Part shown: one piece after another, positions 34,686-43,477 of the stretch
How the letters are laid out: every line of letters begins with the position of its first letter
Numbering within the stretch: position 1 is the stretch's first letter
Assembly: GCF_003002895.1 (NCBI RefSeq)
Contig: NZ_PVTI01000027.1
Coordinates: 1-48,821 of the forward strand
Reading direction: 5' to 3'
Source of the DNA: Knoellia remsis
GTDB lineage: Bacteria; Actinomycetota; Actinomycetes; Actinomycetales; Dermatophilaceae
Length of the DNA: 48,821 nt
Made by a program: the position numbers and the translations under genes
Notes under the pieces: model-generated
What the model was told of the DNA's origin: nothing
Seen by the model: the letters and a program-made list of their open reading frames with translations, nothing else
Database searches by the model: none

Positions 34686-36273
34686 CGCCTGGGGACGACC
34701 AGCCGGCGAGGCGGCCGGCGCGGGAGACGGCATACAGCCGCTTCTCGACGGGACCACGCAGCTCGGCGGGCGTGACGACGAGGAGGTGGTCCCCGCGCCG
34801 CAGCGGCGTCGTCTCACGAGGCACGAACGAGGACCCCTCACGCACGACGAGGGCGACGTTCGCGCCGGCGGGCAGCCGCAGCTCGTAGACCTGGACCCCG
34901 GCCATGCGGGAGGTGTCGCCGATGGTGACCTCGAGCAGGTGCGCCCCGATGTCGTCGAACGGCGTCGCCTCGAGGGTGAGGTCGACGGAGTGGTGCGCTT
35001 GGTCGAGCCCGAGCCGGCGCGCGACCCACGGCAGCGTCGGCGCCTGGACGAGGGTGAAGACGACGACGAGGACGAAGACGAGGTCGAACACCCAGTCCAC
35101 GCCACGGGCGCCCACGGTCATGGGCACGGTCGCGAGGACGACGGGCACGGCCCCGCGCAGCCCGGCCCAGGAGAGGAAGGCCTGCGTGCGCCAGGACAGC
35201 CCGAACGGGGTGCACGACACGAGGACCGACAGGGGCCGGGCGAGCAGCAGCAGGACGAGCCCGAGGACGAGCGCCGGGACGACCTGGGAGCCGAAGCCGG
35301 CCGGGTCGGCGAGCAGGCCGAGCAGGACGAAGAGGCCGATCTGGGCGAGCCAGCCGAGGGCGGTCGAGAAGCCGAGGACGGCGGCCCGGTGCGGCAGGCC
35401 CATGTTGCCCAGGACGAGCGAGGCGAGGTAGCACGCGATGAAGCCGGACGCGTGGACGACGTCGGCCGCGGCGTACGCGAGGACCGAGACCGCGACGACG
35501 CCGATGGCGAAGAGCGCCGACGACCCGCCCGCGACCCGGGCCATGAGGCGTCCGCCGAGCCAGCCCACGGCCAGCCCGACGAGCGACCCGAGGACGAGCT
35601 CGACGACGACGACGCCGCCGAGCTCCCACCACGACTCGCCCCCGCCGCCCTCCGCGGTGCGGGTCGCGAACGCCGTGACGAGCAGGACGACGGGTGCGTC
35701 GTTGAACCCGGACTCGGCCTCGAGCATGCCGCTGACCCGTCGCGGCAGCGGCACCCGGCGCAGGACCGCGAACACCGCGGCGGCGTCGGTCGAGGCGAGG
35801 ATGGCGCCGATGAGGAGGGCGACGTTCCACGGCATGTCGAGCACGAGGTGCGCCGCGACGGCGACGACGACGATCGAGACGACGACGCCGACGGTCGCGA
35901 GGGCCGCGGCCGGTGCGAGCGAGGACCGGATCGACTGCCACTTCGTCGTCAAGCCACCCTCGGTGAGGATGAGGATGAGGGCGGCATACCCGAGGACCTG
36001 GGTCAGCGCCTCGTCGGAGAAGTCGATGCCCAGGCCGCGGTTGCCGAGGAGCAGCCCGATCCCGAGGTAGAGCAGCAGCGACGGCAGGCCGGAGCGCGTC
36101 GAGAGCCGCACGGCCGCGATGGCGATGATGAGGACGGCTGCGCCGATGAGCAGCGACAGCGACAGGGTCTGCAGGTTCTCGGCCTCGGCGGCGGGGACGG
36201 CCGCCAGGCCCTCGACCCGGGAGGCGACGTGGACGGCCGCGTCCGCGCGCGGCATACCCATCATCGTGATCAC
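34681..36273 (-). CDS. potassium/proton antiporter (CPA1, NhaP2/CvrA type)
   Basis: About 530 residues. There are 12-13 membrane segments from about 30 to 415. Conserved CPA features are STDAAAVFAVLRR (near 155), GFNDAPVVLLVTAFAT (near 180) and SWAGLRGAVPVVLAT (near 360). The C-terminal cytoplasmic domain, VQVYELRLPAGANVALVVREGSSFVP, is a TrkA-C (RCK_C) regulatory domain. The protein would exchange K+ or Na+ for protons in pH and turgor control. GTG start at 36273, divergent from penicillin acylase. RCK_C domains commonly bind c-di-AMP or nucleotides, which would tie it to the c-di-AMP leader at 21930; that link is inference. Confidence 0.9.
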   Translation of the reverse strand: MITMMGMPRADAAVHVASRVEGLAAVPAAEAENLQTLSLSLLIGAAVLIIAIAAVRLSTRSGLPSLLLYLGIGLLLGNRGLGIDFSDEALTQVLGYAALILILTEGGLTTKWQSIRSSLAPAAALATVGVVVSIVVVAVAAHLVLDMPWNVALLIGAILASTDAAAVFAVLRRVPLPRRVSGMLEAESGFNDAPVVLLVTAFATRTAEGGGGESWWELGGVVVVELVLGSLVGLAVGWLGGRLMARVAGGSSALFAIGVVAVSVLAYAAADVVHASGFIACYLASLVLGNMGLPHRAAVLGFSTALGWLAQIGLFVLLGLLADPAGFGSQVVPALVLGLVLLLLARPLSVLVSCTPFGLSWRTQAFLSWAGLRGAVPVVLATVPMTVGARGVDWVFDLVFVLVVVFTLVQAPTLPWVARRLGLDQAHHSVDLTLEATPFDDIGAHLLEVTIGDTSRMAGVQVYELRLPAGANVALVVREGSSFVPRETTPLRRGDHLLVVTPAELRGPVEKRLYAVSRAGRLAGWSSPGG

Positions 36274-36309
36274 GGCCCGTCCTTGCGTGGTTGTCCGAAG
36301 TGACTGGCC

Positions 36310-36315
36310 TAGTCT
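36310..36315 (+). promoter_or_regulatory. leaderless -10 (TAGTCT) of penicillin acylase
   Basis: TAGTCT ends 6 bases before the GTG at 36322. The divergent antiporter begins only 48 bases away. Confidence 0.55.
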
Positions 36316-36321
36316 CGCAGG

Positions 36322-39033
36322 GTGACTGCGCAGCGTGTCGTCCGTCGAGCGGCTCTCGGTGTCGTCGGCTTCCTCGCCGTCGTCGCTCTCGTCCTGTCGA
36401 TCGTCGGGGTCTCGCTCGTGCGGCGCTCCTTCCCGCAGACCGAGGGCGAGCTCGAGCTGCCCGGGCTCTCCGCCGCCGTCACGGTGCTGCGCGACGACCG
36501 CGGGATCCCCCAGATCTACGGCGACACGGTCACCGACATCGCGATGGCCCAGGGCTACGTCCACGCGCAGGACCGGTTCTTCGAGATGGACCTGCGCCGG
36601 CACGTGACCTCCGGCCGGCTCTCCGAGCTCGTCGGGTCGGCCGGACTCGAGACCGACAAGGTCATCCGCACGATGGGCTGGCGGCGCGTCGCGGAGGAGG
36701 AGCTGCCCGCACTCGACCCCCAGACGCGCACCTACCTCCAGGCCTACGCCGACGGCGTCAACGCCTACCTGCGCGGCCGCTCACCGTCCGAGGTGTCGCT
36801 GGAGTATGCCGTCCTCGGCATGAGCGTCAAGGACTACCGCATCGAGGACTGGACCCCCGCCGACTCGGTCGCGTGGCTCAAGGCGATGGCCTGGGACCTG
36901 CGGGGCAACTACTCCGATGAGCTCGCCCGGGCGCGGCTCTCGACCCGTGTGACGCAGGCGCAGATCCGCGAGATCTACCCGCCCTACGACCCGGCGAACG
37001 CGCCGATCCTCTCCGCGCAGGCGTGGTCGCCGCGCACGGCGCCGGGCCAGGTGTCCTCGGCCGTGCCGCCGGCGCTGGGCGACTCCGCGTCGCGGGCGGC
37101 CGCAGCGACGTCCCCGGGGGCAGAGCGTTCGTATGCCGCCGCGCCGAGCGCGGGTGCCGCGGCGCGGGCCGCGTCGACGTCCCCGGGGGCACAGCGTGCG
37201 TATGCCGCGGTGGACCGTGCGCTCGCGGCCGTCCCCGCGCTGCTGGGCCGGGGTGACGGGATCGGCTCGAACTCGTGGGTCGTCGGTCCGCAGCAGTCCG
37301 AGACCGGCAAGCCGCTCCTCGCCAACGACCCGCACCTCGCGCCGGGCATCCCCGGCATCTGGTACCAGGTCGGCCTCAAGTGCCGGAAGGTCTCGACGCA
37401 GTGCCCGCTCGACGTCTCGGGCTTCTCGTTCTCCGGGGTGCCGGGCGTCGTCATCGGCCACAACGCCCGGATCGCGTGGGGGTTCACCAACCTCGCGCCC
37501 GACGTGACCGACTTCTACCTCGAGCGGGTGCGCGGCGACCGGGTCCAGCGGGGCACCGCCTGGGAGCCGCTCACGACCCGCCGGGAGGTCATCCGGGTCG
37601 CCGGCGGCAAGGGCGAGACGATCACCGTGCGCTCGACGCGACATGGGCCCGTCATGTCCGACGTCCTGCCGGAGTTCGCCGACGCCGGTGAGCGCTCACC
37701 GACGCCGCGGCGCGAGGGCAGCGCGCCGCTCCCGGAGGAGTCCTTCGCCGTCTCGATGGCGTGGACCGGCCTGCAGCCGTCCCGCACGGCCGACGCGATC
37801 TTCCAGCTCAACATCGCCCAGAACTTCGGCGAGTTCCGTGAGGCGGCCAAGTCGTTCGCCGTCCCGTCGCAGAACCTCCTCTACGCCGACGTCGACGGCA
37901 ACATCGGCTACCAGGCGCCGGGGATGGTGCCGGTGCGGACGTCGGCCTTCCCCGGCTCACCCCCGGGCTTCTGGCCGGCGCCGGGCTGGGAGGAGACCTA
38001 TGACTGGCAGGGGTGGGTGCCCTTCGAGTCCATGCCGATGGCCTACAACCCGGCCGAGGGCGTCATCGTCACGGCCAACCAGGCGGTGACGATGAGCCAG
38101 AGGCCGTTCCTCACGACCGAGTGGGACTACGGCTTCCGGGCCCAGCGCATCGACGACCTGCTGTCGCAGGCGACGAAGGACGGCGGCAAGGTCGGCGTGG
38201 ACGACATGGCCCGCATCCAGATGGACACCCGCAACCAGTTCGCTCCCAAGCTCGTCGCGGCGCTGCTCGAGGTGCCGCTCGCCGGGCCCGAGGACTCCGA
38301 CGCCGACGTCGCGTTCACCCGCGAGGCGCAGGACCTCCTCAGGTCCTGGGACTTCACGACCCCCGCCGACGACTCCGAGAACGGCGCCGCGGCGGCCTAC
38401 TACAACGCCGTCTGGGCGAACCTGCTGCGCCTCACCTTCGATGACGAGATGCCGGAGGACCTGCGCGCCGACGGAGGCAGCCGGTGGATGGCCGCCGTGA
38501 GCGCGCTCCTCGACAACCCCAAGAGCGCCTGGTGGGACAACCGGCAGACCGCCTCGATCACCGAGGGCCGCAACGAGATCCTGCGCCAGGCGCAGGTGGA
38601 GGCGCGGCTCGAGCTGACCAAGGAGCTCGGCAAGGACCCGGACGGCTGGCGCTGGGGCCGGCTGCACACTCTCGAGCTCACCCACGACGTCCTCGGCGGC
38701 GACGGGGCGCCCGGCATCGTCAACCGCATCTTCAACCGCGGCGGGTTCGAGATGCCCGGCGGCTCCTCGATCGTCAACGCCAACGGCTGGGACGCCAGCG
38801 TCGGCTACGAGACGAGCTGGGCGCCGTCGATGCGGATGGTCGTCGACCTCGGCAACCTCGACGCGTCCACGTGGATCAACCAGACCGGTGCGAGCGGCCA
38901 CGCCTTCAGCAGCAACTACGACGACCAGGCGGAGGACTGGGTCAAGGGGCGGCAGGACCCGTGGCCCTTCTCCGAGAAGGCCGTCCGCGAGGCGAGCGAG
39001 GACGAGCTCACCCTCACGCCCGAGCGCGACTGA
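36322..39033 (+). CDS. penicillin acylase family protein
   Basis: 903 residues, an Ntn-hydrolase precursor. An N-terminal membrane or signal segment (near 9-31) leads to the alpha chain (about 45-235, with AQGYVHAQDRFFEMDLRRH). A variable linker follows (about 240-312). The beta chain begins at the nucleophile S316 in GIGSNSWVVG. FTNLAPDVTDFYLERV and ANQAVTMSQRPF are family motifs. The linker, normally removed by autoprocessing, contains a 32-bp repeat carrying GTATGCC. GTG start, leaderless. Substrate may be acyl-homoserine lactones or other amides; not predictable. Its 3' end overlaps the convergent cyclo-ligase gene by 20 bases. Confidence 0.93.
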   Translation: MTAQRVVRRAALGVVGFLAVVALVLSIVGVSLVRRSFPQTEGELELPGLSAAVTVLRDDRGIPQIYGDTVTDIAMAQGYVHAQDRFFEMDLRRHVTSGRLSELVGSAGLETDKVIRTMGWRRVAEEELPALDPQTRTYLQAYADGVNAYLRGRSPSEVSLEYAVLGMSVKDYRIEDWTPADSVAWLKAMAWDLRGNYSDELARARLSTRVTQAQIREIYPPYDPANAPILSAQAWSPRTAPGQVSSAVPPALGDSASRAAAATSPGAERSYAAAPSAGAAARAASTSPGAQRAYAAVDRALAAVPALLGRGDGIGSNSWVVGPQQSETGKPLLANDPHLAPGIPGIWYQVGLKCRKVSTQCPLDVSGFSFSGVPGVVIGHNARIAWGFTNLAPDVTDFYLERVRGDRVQRGTAWEPLTTRREVIRVAGGKGETITVRSTRHGPVMSDVLPEFADAGERSPTPRREGSAPLPEESFAVSMAWTGLQPSRTADAIFQLNIAQNFGEFREAAKSFAVPSQNLLYADVDGNIGYQAPGMVPVRTSAFPGSPPGFWPAPGWEETYDWQGWVPFESMPMAYNPAEGVIVTANQAVTMSQRPFLTTEWDYGFRAQRIDDLLSQATKDGGKVGVDDMARIQMDTRNQFAPKLVAALLEVPLAGPEDSDADVAFTREAQDLLRSWDFTTPADDSENGAAAAYYNAVWANLLRLTFDDEMPEDLRADGGSRWMAAVSALLDNPKSAWWDNRQTASITEGRNEILRQAQVEARLELTKELGKDPDGWRWGRLHTLELTHDVLGGDGAPGIVNRIFNRGGFEMPGGSSIVNANGWDASVGYETSWAPSMRMVVDLGNLDASTWINQTGASGHAFSSNYDDQAEDWVKGRQDPWPFSEKAVREASEDELTLTPERD
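37106..37206 (+). repeat. 32-bp repeat pair inside the acylase linker
   Basis: Copies at 37106-37137 and 37175-37206 begin CGACGTCCCCGGGGGCA and end CGTATGCC, differing at two bases. They encode TSPGAERSYA and TSPGAQRAYA, 69 bases apart in frame. Confidence 0.85.
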
Positions 39034-39652
39034 CCCAGGTCACGCCCTCCGCGGTGAGCACCCCGTCGACCGGCTCGTCGTGGTCGCCGCACGGCAGCGG
39101 GTCGGTGCGCAGCTCGCCGGGGTGGAGGACGGCGAGCACCCGGGCGTCGCGGTGGCGGCGGGTGAGCGCTCGGTCGTAGCTGCCGCCGCCGCGCCCGAGC
39201 CGGGTGCCGCCGGTGTCGGCAGCGAGCGCCGGGACGAGGACGAGACGCGCCGCGGCGATGGCGTCCCGGCCGAGGGGAGTGCGCGCGGGGTCGGCGGGGT
39301 CGCACCAGTCGAGGTCGCGGTCGGGGAGCGTGACCGGGACGATGACCCGTATGCCGCCCGCGGCCAGCGCCGCGAGCGTCGCCTCCGTGGGGGGCTCGCT
39401 CGGCAGGGCCTCGTAGGCGGCGACCGTGCCGCCGCGGGGGACGCCGGTCGCGGCGGCGAGGCGCACGGCATACGACGCGATGGCGGCGGCGTCGGCGGCG
39501 CGGTCGCGCCCGGCGACGGTGGCGCGCCGCGCCGCGAGGAGACCGGGACGCGCCGCGGCCTTGGCGTCGTGGACCGCTCGCGGCGCGGCCCTGGCGTGGT
39601 CGAGCTCTCGCGCCTCGACGTCTCGCTCCTGCATCGCCCCAGTCTCGCCCAT
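39014..39652 (-). CDS. 5-formyltetrahydrofolate cyclo-ligase
   Basis: About 212 residues. The glycine-rich loop TRLGRGGGSYDRALTRR near 160 is the ATP-binding signature of the family, which converts 5-formyl-THF to 5,10-methenyl-THF with ATP. The central segment AGGIRVIVPVTLPDRDLDWCDPADP fits. The N-terminal start is uncertain; ATG 39634 is an alternative that removes six residues. It is transcribed divergently from the UDP-glucose pyrophosphorylase gene, with 25 bases between starts, and overlaps the acylase 3' end. Confidence 0.87.
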   Translation of the reverse strand: MGETGAMQERDVEARELDHARAAPRAVHDAKAAARPGLLAARRATVAGRDRAADAAAIASYAVRLAAATGVPRGGTVAAYEALPSEPPTEATLAALAAGGIRVIVPVTLPDRDLDWCDPADPARTPLGRDAIAAARLVLVPALAADTGGTRLGRGGGSYDRALTRRHRDARVLAVLHPGELRTDPLPCGDHDEPVDGVLTAEGVTWVSRARA

Positions 39653-39664
39653 GGCGCCGTCGCC

Positions 39665-39670
39665 TAGGGT
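39665..39670 (+). promoter_or_regulatory. leaderless -10 (TAGGGT) of the UDP-glucose pyrophosphorylase
   Basis: TAGGGT ends 7 bases before the ATG at 39678. It starts the presumed six-gene operon up to the acetyltransferase. Confidence 0.55.
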
Positions 39671-39677
39671 GGCGAAC

Positions 39678-41078
39678 ATGAGTGAGGGCCTTGCCAGCGA
39701 CGGTCTGCGGCGCAGCATCGAGCGGATGCGGGAGCGCGATGTCGACGAGCGTGCGATCGCCGCGTTCACCCGGTTCTACGGACTGCTCGAGCAGGACGCG
39801 ACGGGGTACATCCACGAGGACTCGATCGAGCCGGTCACCGACGTGCCGGCCCTCGACGACCTCGACGTCGACGAGACCCGGGCGCGCGCGGCGCTGGGGC
39901 GCACCGTCGTCCTCAAGCTCAACGGCGGCCTCGGGACGTCGATGGGCATCAGCGGCCCCAAGACGGCGCTGCCGGTGCGCGACGGCCTGACCTTCCTCGA
40001 CATCATCGCGCGGCAGGTGCTCGCCGTCCGTGAGGAGAAGGGCGTCGACCTGCCGCTCGTGTTCATGGACTCCTTCCGCACGCGCGAGGAGACGCTGCGG
40101 CTGCTCGAGCCCTACGACGGCCTCGCCGTCGACGGCCTGCCCCTCGACTTCCTGCAGAGTGCCGAGCCCAAGCTGCGCGCCGACGACCTCTCGCCGGTGT
40201 CGTGGCCGGAGGACCCCGAGCTCGAGTGGTGCCCGCCCGGTCACGGCGACGTCTACATCGCGCTCCAGTCGAGCGGTCTGCTCGAAGCGTTGCGGGAGAA
40301 GGGCTTCCGTCACCTCTTCCTGTCGAACGCCGACAACCTCGGGGCGACGGTCGACGCGCGGATCCCGGCGTGGATGGAGCGCGACGGCATCCCCTACGTC
40401 GCGGAGGTGTGCGAACGCACCCGCAACGACCGCAAGGGCGGCCACCTCGCGCGCCGCCGCAGCGACGGCCGGCTCGTCCTGCGCGACTCCGCCCAGGTCG
40501 CGCCGGGCGAGGAGACGTACTTCGCCGACAACACGCGCCATGAGCTCTTCCACGTCAACAACCTCTGGATCGACCTCGACGCGCTCGCCGACCGCCTCGC
40601 CGAGCGCGACGGGGTGCTCGAGCTGCCGATCATCGTCAACAGGAAGACCGTCGACCCCACCCGCAAGGACTCGACACCGGTCATCCAGATCGAGTCGGCG
40701 ATGGGGACGGCGGTCGAGGTCTTCGACGGGTCGCGGGCCCTGCTCGTGCCGCGCGACCGCTTCCGGCCGGTGAAGACGACGAACGAGCTGCTGCTCGTGC
40801 GCTCCGACATCTACGACCTCGACGAGGCCAGCCGCGTCGTCTCGCTCATCGACCACGACGAGCCGTTCATCGACCTGTCGAGCGAGTACAAGTTCGTCGC
40901 CGGCTTCGACGCGCGCTTCCCCCGGGGGGTGCCGTCGATCCGCGAGGCGAGCTCGTTCGCCGTCGACGGTGACGTCACCTTCGGGCGTGACGTCACGTGC
41001 GTGGGCGACGTGCGGGTGAGCGCGCCCGACGGGCCGCGGGTCATCGAGGACGGTGCCCGCCTCGAGGGTGACGGGTGA
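39678..41078 (+). CDS. UTP-glucose-1-phosphate uridylyltransferase (UDPGP family)
   Basis: 466 residues of the eukaryote-like UDPGP family rather than the shorter GalU type. The nucleotide-binding loop is KLNGGLGTSMGISGPKTALPV near 79, and the uridine and metal motifs HLFLSNADNLGATVD (near 209) and NDRKGGHLARR (near 250) are conserved. It makes UDP-glucose for glycolipids and wall polymers. ATG seven bases after TAGGGT. The moeA-like gene begins in its stop codon (GTGA). The gene order pyrophosphorylase, moeA/glp, rimJ-like, sepX is conserved in actinobacteria as I recall. Confidence 0.93.
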   Translation: MSEGLASDGLRRSIERMRERDVDERAIAAFTRFYGLLEQDATGYIHEDSIEPVTDVPALDDLDVDETRARAALGRTVVLKLNGGLGTSMGISGPKTALPVRDGLTFLDIIARQVLAVREEKGVDLPLVFMDSFRTREETLRLLEPYDGLAVDGLPLDFLQSAEPKLRADDLSPVSWPEDPELEWCPPGHGDVYIALQSSGLLEALREKGFRHLFLSNADNLGATVDARIPAWMERDGIPYVAEVCERTRNDRKGGHLARRRSDGRLVLRDSAQVAPGEETYFADNTRHELFHVNNLWIDLDALADRLAERDGVLELPIIVNRKTVDPTRKDSTPVIQIESAMGTAVEVFDGSRALLVPRDRFRPVKTTNELLLVRSDIYDLDEASRVVSLIDHDEPFIDLSSEYKFVAGFDARFPRGVPSIREASSFAVDGDVTFGRDVTCVGDVRVSAPDGPRVIEDGARLEGDG

Positions 41079-42280
41079 GGTCGGTCGAGGAGCACCGCGC
41101 GGCGGTCCTCTCGCTCGTCTCGCCCCTGCCGCCGGTCTCGGTGGGGCTGTCCGAGTCGCTGGGTCGGGTCCTCGCCGCGGACATCGCCGCGGCCGTGGAC
41201 CTTCCGGGCTTCGACAACAGCGCCATGGACGGGTATGCCGTCCGCGCGGCCGACCTCGCGGGCGCGGCGCCGGGGTCGCCGGTCGTCGTCGAGGTCGACG
41301 GTGACATCCCGGCGGGGGACACCCGGCACCACGAGCTGCGCCCGGGTGCCGCCATGCGGATCATGACCGGGGCGCCCATGCCGGCCGGTGCCGACGCCGT
41401 CGTGCCCGTCGAGGAGAGCGACGGGGGTGTGGAGCGGGCGACCCTGACGCTCGCCCCGGCGGTCGGTCGGCACGTCCGGCGACAGGGCGAGGACGTGCGC
41501 TCCGGCGACGTCGTGCTGCGCGCCGGGACACGGGTGACGCCGGGACGGCTGGCGCTGCTCGCCGCGGCCAACGTGCCCGACGTCCTCGTCGCGCCCCGTC
41601 CGCGCGTGCACGTCCTCTCGACCGGCGACGAGCTCGTGCCGGTCGGAGGCCACCTCGAGCACGGCCGGATCGTCGACTCCAACGGCGCGATGCTCGCCGC
41701 CCTCGTCCGAGCCGGCGGTGGGGAGCTCGTCGGGGTCGGGCACCTCGACGACGACCCCGGCGCGTGGACCGGGCTGTTCGACGTCGACGACTCCGGCACC
41801 GACCTCTACCTCACGACGGGCGGTGTCTCGATGGGCGCCTACGACACCGTCAAGGAGGTGCTGTCACGCACGGGGGGAGTCGAGTTCACCAAGGTGGCGA
41901 TGCGCCCGGGCATGCCGCAGGGCGCTGGCGTCGTCGGTCCAAGGCGCACGCCGATCATCACCCTGCCGGGCAACCCGGTGAGCTCGTTCGTGTCCTTCCA
42001 CGTGTTCGTCCTGCCGGCGCTGCGAGCGCTCGCGGGGCTCGACCCGGCGGCGGGCGCGACGGATGCCGTTGCCGCACAGGGCTGGTCGTCGGTTCCCGGC
42101 AAGGTCGAGCTGACCCGGGTCGTCCTGGACGGGGACGGTGCCCGACCCTCGGGTGGCCAGGGGTCGCACATGCTCGGCGCCCTCGCCGACGCCACGCACC
42201 TCGCCGTCGTGGATGCGGCGACGACGGAAGTCCGCCAGGGGGACCCGGTTCGGCTCATTCCTCTTGTCGGGCAGGATTGA
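41075..42280 (+). CDS. moeA: molybdopterin molybdotransferase MoeA / gephyrin-like Glp
   Basis: 401 residues with the full MoeA layout: domain I/II (DLPGFDNSAMDGYAVRAADL near 43, MTGAPMPAGADAVVPVEES near 97), domain III with TTGGVSMGAYDTVKEVL near 249 and LPGNPVSSFVSFHVFVLPALRAL near 300, and a C-terminal barrel. It inserts molybdate into adenylated molybdopterin. However, the position between a UDP-glucose pyrophosphorylase and a rimJ-sepX pair matches the actinobacterial glp gene, whose gephyrin-like product takes part in cell division with FtsZ. With moaC and mog also here, a dual or ambiguous role is possible. GTG start overlapping the previous stop. Confidence 0.9.
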   Translation: MRSVEEHRAAVLSLVSPLPPVSVGLSESLGRVLAADIAAAVDLPGFDNSAMDGYAVRAADLAGAAPGSPVVVEVDGDIPAGDTRHHELRPGAAMRIMTGAPMPAGADAVVPVEESDGGVERATLTLAPAVGRHVRRQGEDVRSGDVVLRAGTRVTPGRLALLAAANVPDVLVAPRPRVHVLSTGDELVPVGGHLEHGRIVDSNGAMLAALVRAGGGELVGVGHLDDDPGAWTGLFDVDDSGTDLYLTTGGVSMGAYDTVKEVLSRTGGVEFTKVAMRPGMPQGAGVVGPRRTPIITLPGNPVSSFVSFHVFVLPALRALAGLDPAAGATDAVAAQGWSSVPGKVELTRVVLDGDGARPSGGQGSHMLGALADATHLAVVDAATTEVRQGDPVRLIPLVGQD

Positions 42281-42341
42281 CCCTGTCCTTGGCTCCCGAC
42301 TCCCCTCGCCAAGGGCGCCACTCCCGGACCGGATGAGGGGA

Positions 42342-42896
42342 ATGGGTGAGTTGCACGTGAGTGACGTCGATCCGACGCCCGACCGGACGCATGACATCGT
42401 CGCGACGCAGGGTGCCCGCACGCAGGGTGCCCGCCTGACCCACGTGCGCCCCGACGGGACGGCGCACATGGTCGACGTGTCCGCGAAGCAGGTCACCGCC
42501 CGCGAGGCCACCGCCCGCGGCCGGGTGCTGCTCAGCCCCGAGGCGGTCGCCGCCCTGCGGGACGGGACCGTCCCCAAGGGTGACGCGCTCGCGGTCGCGC
42601 GACTGGCCGGCATACAGGCCGTGAAGCGGACACCCGAACTCGTGCCACTCGCGCACCCGGTCGCCGTCCACGCGGCGTCGGTGGACCTCGAGGTGGCGGA
42701 CGACGGGGTCGACATCGTCGCCACCGTGCGCACCGCCGACCGCACGGGCATCGAGATGGAGGCCCTCACCGCGGTCGCCGTCGCGGCACTCGGCCTCATC
42801 GACATGGTCAAGGCCGTCGACAAGCACGCCCGCATCACCGACGTCCGTGTCACCGCGAAGTCCGGCGGCCGCTCCGGGGACTGGAGCGAGTCGTGA
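42342..42896 (+). CDS. moaC: cyclic pyranopterin monophosphate synthase MoaC
   Basis: About 184 residues. RLTHVRPDGTAHMVDVSAKQVTAREA, LAGIQAVKRTPELVPLAHPV and GIEMEALTAVAVAALGLIDMVKAVDK are the MoaC signatures; the KRTPELVPLAHP and MEALT motifs line the active site that forms cyclic pyranopterin monophosphate. The start is uncertain: ATG 42342, GTG 42357 and ATG 42333 are all in frame. ATQGARTQGAR reflects a 15-bp tandem duplication near 42410. A GGCATAC motif forces an ATA codon at 42609. Its stop overlaps the mog start (GTGA). Confidence 0.92.
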   Translation: MGELHVSDVDPTPDRTHDIVATQGARTQGARLTHVRPDGTAHMVDVSAKQVTAREATARGRVLLSPEAVAALRDGTVPKGDALAVARLAGIQAVKRTPELVPLAHPVAVHAASVDLEVADDGVDIVATVRTADRTGIEMEALTAVAVAALGLIDMVKAVDKHARITDVRVTAKSGGRSGDWSES

Positions 42897-43477
42897 GCGA
42901 CGAGCACCCGCGCGAGGACGCTCAGCCGAGCGACCAGCACGCGAGTGGCGCCCACCGGAGCGACCAGCACGCGAGTGGCGCCCACCCGAGCGACCGGCCG
43001 CTTGTCGGCCGCCGGGCCATCGTCGTCACCGCTTCGACGCGCGCGGCGGCAGGGGTTTACGAGGACCGCGGGGGAGCGCTGCTCGTCGAGACGCTGCGTG
43101 GGTGGGGCGCCGACGTGCCGGACGCGACCGTCGTCCCGGACGTCGACGTCCCTGCTGCGCTGCGCGACGCGCTGACGCCGTCACCCGACCTGCTGCTCAC
43201 GACGGGCGGGACCGGCATCAGCCCGACCGACCGCACGCCCGAGGCGACCGCCGACCTCCTCGACCGCGAGGTGCCCGGGATCGCCGAGGCGCTGCGGGCC
43301 GCGGGAGTGGCCTCCGGCGTGCCCACGGCGATGCTGTCGCGCGGGCTCGCCGGGGTTTCCGGGCGCACCCTCGTCGTCAACCTCCCCGGCTCGACCGGTG
43401 GAGTGCGCGACGCCCTCGCCGTCCTCGAGCCCGTGCTCGCGCACGCGCTCAGCCAGCTCGCCGGCGGCGACCACTGA
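42893..43477 (+). CDS. MogA/MoaB-type molybdopterin-binding protein
   Basis: 194 residues. The C-terminal ~155 match the MogA/MoaB fold: RAIVVTASTRAAAGVYEDRGG, then LLLTTGGTGISPTDRTPEATADLLDREVPGIAEALRA with the molybdopterin-binding TGGTG, then NLPGSTGGVRDALAVLEPVLAHAL. It adenylates molybdopterin before metal insertion. The first ~38 residues are an odd extension with two SDQHASGAHx repeats. GTG start in the moaC stop; its own stop overlaps the acetyltransferase start (TGATG). Confidence 0.9.
   Translation: MSDEHPREDAQPSDQHASGAHRSDQHASGAHPSDRPLVGRRAIVVTASTRAAAGVYEDRGGALLVETLRGWGADVPDATVVPDVDVPAALRDALTPSPDLLLTTGGTGISPTDRTPEATADLLDREVPGIAEALRAAGVASGVPTAMLSRGLAGVSGRTLVVNLPGSTGGVRDALAVLEPVLAHALSQLAGGDH
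42928..42999 (+). repeat. 30-bp tandem repeat in the mog 5' region
   Basis: GAGCGACCAGCACGCGAGTG begins units at 42928 and 42958, with a partial third at 42988. The units are almost identical and in frame (10 residues). Confidence 0.9.

Noticed and set aside
42281-42341. Molybdenum-cofactor riboswitch upstream of moaC
   Set aside because: Only about 60 bases are available and none of the expected conserved structure is visible.
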